A stretch of 8,085 nucleotides of DNA from Candidatus Pacearchaeota archaeon. Its GTDB lineage: Archaea; Nanobdellota; Nanobdellia; Pacearchaeales; GW2011-AR1. Location: contig JACOYM010000006.1 of the NCBI GenBank assembly GCA_016181905.1, forward strand, positions 1 to 8,085, in the 5' to 3' direction. A program made the position numbers and the translations under genes. Positions 4,947-8,085 of the stretch are shown here, in pieces. Position 1 is the first letter of the stretch, and the number at the start of each line of letters is the position of its first letter. Under the pieces are notes generated by a model. The model was not told where the DNA came from. It saw only the letters and a list, made by a program, of their open reading frames with translations, and did no database searches.

Positions 4947-5792
4947 ATGAAAAAAGCATTGTTTATTACGGCTTTGCTGGTGATTTCTGTATTTGCAATG
5001 GCATTTGTTATTGCTGATGACTCTGTAAATGTTGAGGACAATATTGCTTCAGCACAAGCGGCATCTATAACTGATGTTGTTGGAGAGCAGGCAACAGAGG
5101 CTGATTTAGCAGGCGTCTCATCAGATGCTGATGCTATTGCCCCTTCTGCTCAGGCAGCAACAGAAAAGCAGAAGTATGCAGGGGTAAGAAGAGCAAGCAT
5201 TGCAAACGGCTTTATTGTAAATGAGGCAAATACAGCAGCAGAAAGAATCCTGGGAATATGGGTTTCTGCAAGGTATGTCTCAGCAGACAAAGATGCTGTA
5301 AAAGAGCTGAGGAAAACATACAAGAACCAGTCAGCTAAATTGAGAGAAGAGATTGCAAAGCTCAAGACAGAGAGTGTTGTAGCAGTTGCAGCCGGAAAGA
5401 TTTCAGTAGGCGCATCTCCCAATGCAGAGAGATTTAAGATAGTGAAGAAAGAATTCACAAACACAAGTGTCAGCTTCTATGTTCTGCCAGTAGCGCAAAA
5501 CCTCAGCGAGCTGAAAGACGCAACTGATGAAACAATAAGCAGCAAGTCTGCAGGAACATTGAAACTTGATGCAACAAAATACCCGCATCTGACAATATGG
5601 AAAGGCACCCTGTCTCTTAGCTCAGGGGCTTATGCAGGAACATGGAGCGTTACAGCCTTTTCACAGCTGAAAGAGGCAAAATCAAATGTATTGAGAGGCA
5701 AAGAAAAAGCAGCAGAAAGCGGAGAAGGCAAAAAATTAGGGCTTCTTGAAAGATTGTTCGGGAGAAAGGCAAAGAACAGCACAGCAGGTTAA
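4947..5792 (+). CDS. Exported protein of unknown function with N-terminal signal peptide
   Basis: The 281-residue product begins with a Sec-type signal peptide: lysines at 2-3, a hydrophobic core at about 5-22, and a likely cleavage after V-I-A (23) before D-D. Residues 24-75 are Ala/Asp/Ser-rich and low-complexity, likely a flexible linker. Residues 113-143 form a Lys/Glu-rich helical segment that may be a short coiled coil. Residues 146-240 look beta-rich, with alternating hydrophobics (S-V-S-F-Y-V-L-P-V at 174-182 and T-I-W-K-G-T-L-S-L at 216-224). The C-terminus (252-277) is basic, with L-L-E-R-L-F-G-R-K. I recognise no family and see no catalytic motif. A strong TATA box and a perfect Shine-Dalgarno site suggest high expression, as for an abundant surface or secreted protein. 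It separates rpoK from eno. Confidence 0.85.
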   Translation: MKKALFITALLVISVFAMAFVIADDSVNVEDNIASAQAASITDVVGEQATEADLAGVSSDADAIAPSAQAATEKQKYAGVRRASIANGFIVNEANTAAERILGIWVSARYVSADKDAVKELRKTYKNQSAKLREEIAKLKTESVVAVAAGKISVGASPNAERFKIVKKEFTNTSVSFYVLPVAQNLSELKDATDETISSKSAGTLKLDATKYPHLTIWKGTLSLSSGAYAGTWSVTAFSQLKEAKSNVLRGKEKAAESGEGKKLGLLERLFGRKAKNSTAG

Positions 5793-5826
5793 TTTTTTAT
5801 TTTTTTATTTTCTTTAATTTTTTTAA
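5793..5826 (+). terminator. T-tract terminator after the exported-protein gene
   Basis: Almost pure T starts immediately after the stop codon and contains TTTTATTTTCTTTAATTTTT (5803-5822). It touches the 3' end of the convergent minus-strand gene. On the minus strand it is A-rich, so it should act in the + direction only. Confidence 0.65.
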
Positions 5827-6137
5827 TTCTGTATTTTTACAAGCTTCTCAAAAATAGGACCCATTCCACAAACATACATATTCATTATATCAGAAGAAAT
5901 CCTGCCAGTTTGATAATGAACCCTTTCCATTTCTCCTCTTAACCATTTTGCATTATCCTCAGATACGCCGGGTTTGAGTTGCATGCACATATTGCCAAGA
6001 TAATCTCTAAGAAGCATTAATTCCTCTTCTTTCTGTGAACATTCACCTACAAGTCTTTTAATCCTACCCTTCTCTTCTGCGCTGAAATGCGGGTTTTCTA
6101 TAACCCTTTCTGTTAAGCGCAAGGTTAATATATCCAT
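5823..6137 (-). CDS. Small unknown helical protein, 104 residues
   Basis: I do not recognise this protein. It starts at ATG 6137 (minus strand) and ends in the T-tract behind the exported-protein gene. The sequence looks wholly alpha-helical, with charged amphipathic stretches at about 20-48 and 59-80. It has three cysteines (33, 51, 90) that do not form a CxxC pair, and no signal peptide or membrane segment, so it is probably cytoplasmic. Support for a real gene: a TATA-like TTTTAAA on the minus strand centred 27 nt before the ATG, a full intergenic gap filled by one ORF, and no competing ORF on the other strand. It is the only minus-strand gene in the window and lies between rpoK and eno, so it may be a later insertion. 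Confidence 0.65.
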   Translation of the reverse strand: MDILTLRLTERVIENPHFSAEEKGRIKRLVGECSQKEEELMLLRDYLGNMCMQLKPGVSEDNAKWLRGEMERVHYQTGRISSDIMNMYVCGMGPIFEKLVKIQN

Positions 6138-6159
6138 AGTAAAGAAAGTAGTTTAATCG

Positions 6160-6168
6160 CTTTAAAAG
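6160..6168 (-). promoter_or_regulatory. TATA box of the minus-strand gene
   Basis: The minus strand reads CTTTTAAAG here, centred about 27 nt before ATG 6137. This fits a leaderless transcript. Confidence 0.5.
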
Positions 6169-6195
6169 AGTTTTGGTTGAATTGAAGTGAAAATA

Positions 6196-6215
6196 TTTTA
6201 TTTTCTTTAATTTTT
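6196..6215 (+). repeat. Third copy of the 20-nt T-rich motif, between divergent promoters
   Basis: TTTTATTTTCTTTAATTTTT is identical to 5803-5822 and differs by one base from 4754-4773. The first two copies follow + strand genes; this one lies between the divergent promoters of the minus-strand gene and eno. It could stop + strand read-through or antisense transcripts before the eno promoter. Confidence 0.5.
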
Positions 6216-6224
6216 CTTAACATA

Positions 6225-6236
6225 AAAATATAAAAA
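6225..6236 (+). promoter_or_regulatory. TATA box of the enolase gene
   Basis: AAAATATAAAAA is centred about 28 nt before ATG 6258. No Shine-Dalgarno sequence lies between, so a leaderless mRNA is expected. Confidence 0.55.
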
Positions 6237-6257
6237 CCCTTTCTCGCATATTATTTC

Positions 6258-7460
6258 ATGGACATAAAAGAGATTTCAGCAAAAAAGGTTTATGATTCTC
6301 GCAAAGAGCCGACAATATGTGTTTTTGTCAAGACAGAGGCAGGCAGTTTTCTTACATCATCTCCGTCGGGAAAAAGCAAGGGCAAATATGAAACACCCGC
6401 TTTTGCAGGCAATGTTGATGAGAGCATCAAACTGCTTGAGAAACTCTCTCCTAAGATTAAAGGAATGAGAATAGAGCAGTTTTCTGATTTGGAAAAGATT
6501 GAAAGCATAATAAAAAAGAATGAAATTGGGGCAAACACGCTTTATGCGCTTGAAGCCTCTATATTAAAAGCTCTTGCCTATGAACAGAGAAAGCAATTAT
6601 GGGAGCTTTTGATTAAAGATATGGGCAAAAACACAGGAAAAAGAATGCCTTTCCCAATCGGCAGCATCATAGAGGGGGGGTTGCACACCAGATATACAGC
6701 AGGCAAGAGGGCAGACTTTCAGGAATTCCTGATTATACCGAAAGCTGGGAAGTTTTCTGATAATGTTGAGATTATGCAAAAGGCGCATGACTTGGCAAAG
6801 GATAAGCTAAAGAGAAGAAATGGCTTGGGAAGATTGAGTGATGAGAATGCATGGAGCACCAGATTAAATGATGAGTCATGCCTTGATGTATTAAATGAGA
6901 CAAGGAATAATCTTGAAAGCGAGAAAAGTGTCAAGGTTGATATAGGCATTGATGTGGCAGCATCGGGTTTTTATTCCCCTGATATCTACCAGTATAAAAA
7001 TCCAGAGATGCTTTTGAGCTCTAAGGAGCAGCTGAACTATATTCATGGGCTGATAAATACATTCAATGTTTTCTATGTTGAAGACCCTTTTAATGAGGAG
7101 GATTTCAAGAGCTTTAAGGATTTGAGAGAAAAATCCGGAGAAATGCCTTTAATTGTAGGAGATGACTTGACAGCGAGCCATATTGACAGGTTCGCTCATG
7201 CATTAAAAAGCAAAAGCATAGATGCTGTAATTATCAAGCCAAACCAAAACGGCTCTCTTCTTGAGATAAAAAAGCTCATTGACATGGCAAAAAAATACAA
7301 AATCATAACAATTATGTCGCACAGGAGCGGAGAGACAACAGACAGCACAATTGCTGACTTGGCTTTTGGCTGGCAAACAGATTACATAAAGACAGGCGTA
7401 ATGGGAGCGGAAAGAGAGGCAAAACTCAAAAGATTAATGGAGATTGAGAAAAGTTTATAA
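6258..7460 (+). CDS. eno: Enolase-family protein (2-phosphoglycerate dehydratase), divergent
   Basis: Enolase interconverts 2-phosphoglycerate and phosphoenolpyruvate in the cytoplasm. The 400-residue product is slightly short for the family (about 415-435). By comparison with the yeast enzyme the key residues remain: R15 in D-S-R, S40 in the mobile loop, H143, E156 in Q-E-F-L-I, E196 in S-D-E-N, metal ligands D232, E275 and D302, K327 in K-P-N-Q, H355-R356-S357, and K378 in I-K-T-G. Several invariant glycine loops are altered. P-S-G-A-S-x-G is P-S-G-K-S-K-G, N-G-G-x-H-A is E-G-G-L-H-T, G-D-E-G-G-F is S-D-E-N-A-W, and the R-S-E-R after K-T-G is G-A-E-R. It is probably an active but divergent enolase; a paralogue with changed specificity is possible. 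The rpoK-eno association is an old archaeal gene order. Confidence 0.88.
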   Translation: MDIKEISAKKVYDSRKEPTICVFVKTEAGSFLTSSPSGKSKGKYETPAFAGNVDESIKLLEKLSPKIKGMRIEQFSDLEKIESIIKKNEIGANTLYALEASILKALAYEQRKQLWELLIKDMGKNTGKRMPFPIGSIIEGGLHTRYTAGKRADFQEFLIIPKAGKFSDNVEIMQKAHDLAKDKLKRRNGLGRLSDENAWSTRLNDESCLDVLNETRNNLESEKSVKVDIGIDVAASGFYSPDIYQYKNPEMLLSSKEQLNYIHGLINTFNVFYVEDPFNEEDFKSFKDLREKSGEMPLIVGDDLTASHIDRFAHALKSKSIDAVIIKPNQNGSLLEIKKLIDMAKKYKIITIMSHRSGETTDSTIADLAFGWQTDYIKTGVMGAEREAKLKRLMEIEKSL

Positions 7461-7461
7461 A
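7454..7461 (+). promoter_or_regulatory. TATA box overlapping the enolase stop codon
   Basis: TTTATAAA includes the enolase TAA (7458-7460) and is centred 26-27 nt before ATG 7484. It is an ideal leaderless-promoter position for the next gene, separating it from eno despite a gap of only 23 nt. Confidence 0.6.
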
Positions 7462-7483
7462 CACTATAACATTAACTTTAACA

Positions 7484-8085
7484 ATGGAAAAAAAGAGTCT
7501 ATTATTGCTTGTTCTAATCTCATTTTTGGTATTTAGTGTATCATTGTCTTTTGTTTCTGCTTACACATTTAATGATGTATTAAATGGAAAGGTAAGTCTT
7601 TCTGATTATATCAAAGAAAAAATAACCGGGAAGGCTGTTGTTCAGGATGCAGAAGCAAAAGGTTTTACCAGTCAAGGAACATGGCTAAAATCATGGATTC
7701 CTAATCTAAAATCAGTATATAATGGGGAGATATTGATTGGAGATTTCAATGGAGATGGCAAAACTGATATAGGAGTGTATGATGGTGTAAATGGAAATTG
7801 GACGATAGCAAATTCTAATGGAAATGGTTTTACTTCACAAGGAACATGGCTAAAATCATGGATTCCAAAAAGTGATTATGGAGAAGGGAATACATTTACA
7901 GGAGATTTTAATGGAGATGGAAAGACAGATATTGGAGTGTATGATGCTATGAATGGAAACTGGCTGATAGCTTTATCTACTGGAACTGGTTTTTCAACTA
8001 AAACTCAAGGGTGGCTTAGTGGATGGTTAGCTGGTTATAGTGGAAATACATTCACAGGTGATTTCAATGGAGATGGAAAGACAGA
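7484..8085 (+). CDS. Secreted FG-GAP/VCBS-type repeat protein (5' part, runs off the window)
   Basis: The frame opens at ATG 7484 and stays open to the window end: 200 complete codons, no stop. Residues 1-26 are a Sec signal peptide with a long Leu/Val/Phe core and likely cleavage after V-S-A. A linker with I-T-G-K-A-V-V (47-53) follows. Tandem repeats of 52-55 residues then carry G-D-F-N-G-D-G-K-T-D, whose DxNxDGxxD loop is the calcium-binding loop of FG-GAP/VCBS blades. The loops start at D87, D141 and D193 (the third is cut by the edge). I-G-V-Y-D and N-G-N-W-x-I-A follow each of the two complete loops, and G-F-T-S-Q-G-T-W-L-K-S-W-I-P precedes each of them. By family it should fold as a beta-propeller outside the cell; adhesion or ligand binding is a guess. 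Confidence 0.85.
   Translation, partial: MEKKSLLLLVLISFLVFSVSLSFVSAYTFNDVLNGKVSLSDYIKEKITGKAVVQDAEAKGFTSQGTWLKSWIPNLKSVYNGEILIGDFNGDGKTDIGVYDGVNGNWTIANSNGNGFTSQGTWLKSWIPKSDYGEGNTFTGDFNGDGKTDIGVYDAMNGNWLIALSTGTGFSTKTQGWLSGWLAGYSGNTFTGDFNGDGKT
7661..7866 (+). repeat. Near-identical DNA repeats within the FG-GAP gene
   Basis: Positions 7673-7701 and 7838-7866 are identical over 29 nt, spaced 165 nt (55 codons). The wider 41-nt copies starting at 7661 and 7826 differ at four bases. Calcium-loop segments at 7739, 7901 and 8057 are also close copies. This suggests recent in-frame duplication of a propeller blade. Confidence 0.8.

Noticed and set aside
7661..8085. CRISPR-like spaced repeats
   Set aside because: The repeats are 52-55 codons apart, stay in frame and encode FG-GAP blades; they are protein-coding, not a CRISPR array.

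Overview
The window looks archaeal and most likely comes from a small-genome DPANN lineage (Woesearchaeota/Pacearchaeota-like; the lineage is inferred, not shown). The archaeal assignment is firm. Proteasome alpha, SBDS, the exosome proteins Rrp4, Rrp41 and Rrp42, and RNA polymerase subunit RpoK are all on the + strand, and TATA boxes lie about 25-28 nt upstream of several start codons. The DNA is AT-rich, with T-tract terminators and tightly packed genes.

Layout. Positions 1-240 hold the 3' end of an unrecognised gene. Positions 241-458 are an AT-rich leader with competing inverted repeats in front of psmA. Positions 459-4097 carry the conserved 'exosome superoperon' order psmA - SBDS - rrp4 - rrp41 - rrp42, with 4-nt overlaps or short gaps. 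Positions 4135-4729 hold a 61-residue unknown ORF and rpoK, whose product has a long charged C-terminal tail. Positions 4730-4946 are an intergenic stretch with a T-tract terminator, a C-rich patch and a strong promoter. Positions 4947-5792 encode an exported protein of unknown function. Positions 5823-6137 encode a small unknown protein on the - strand. Positions 6258-7460 encode a divergent enolase that keeps its catalytic residues. From 7484 to the window edge runs a secreted protein with FG-GAP/VCBS-type calcium-loop repeats.

How the genes work together. PsmA forms the outer rings of the 20S proteasome. SBDS matures the 60S-type (50S) ribosomal subunit. Rrp41/Rrp42 with an Rrp4 cap make the 3'-5' RNA exosome. 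RpoK belongs to RNA polymerase and enolase to central carbon metabolism. The window therefore joins remnants of two ancient archaeal neighbourhoods: the proteasome/exosome superoperon and the rpoK-eno part of the RNA polymerase/ribosomal cluster. Two unrelated genes separate rpoK from eno.

The most notable oddity is rrp4. It is read as two ORFs joined by an ATGA overlap, and about 40 residues from the second half of the S1 domain are absent at the junction. This is a real split or degraded gene, or an assembly deletion. Other points of interest are a 20-nt T-rich motif repeated in three intergenic sites, mutually exclusive hairpins at the psmA start, altered active-site loops in enolase, and a promoter built into the enolase stop codon. 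I do not see a clearly new defence or mobile system here.
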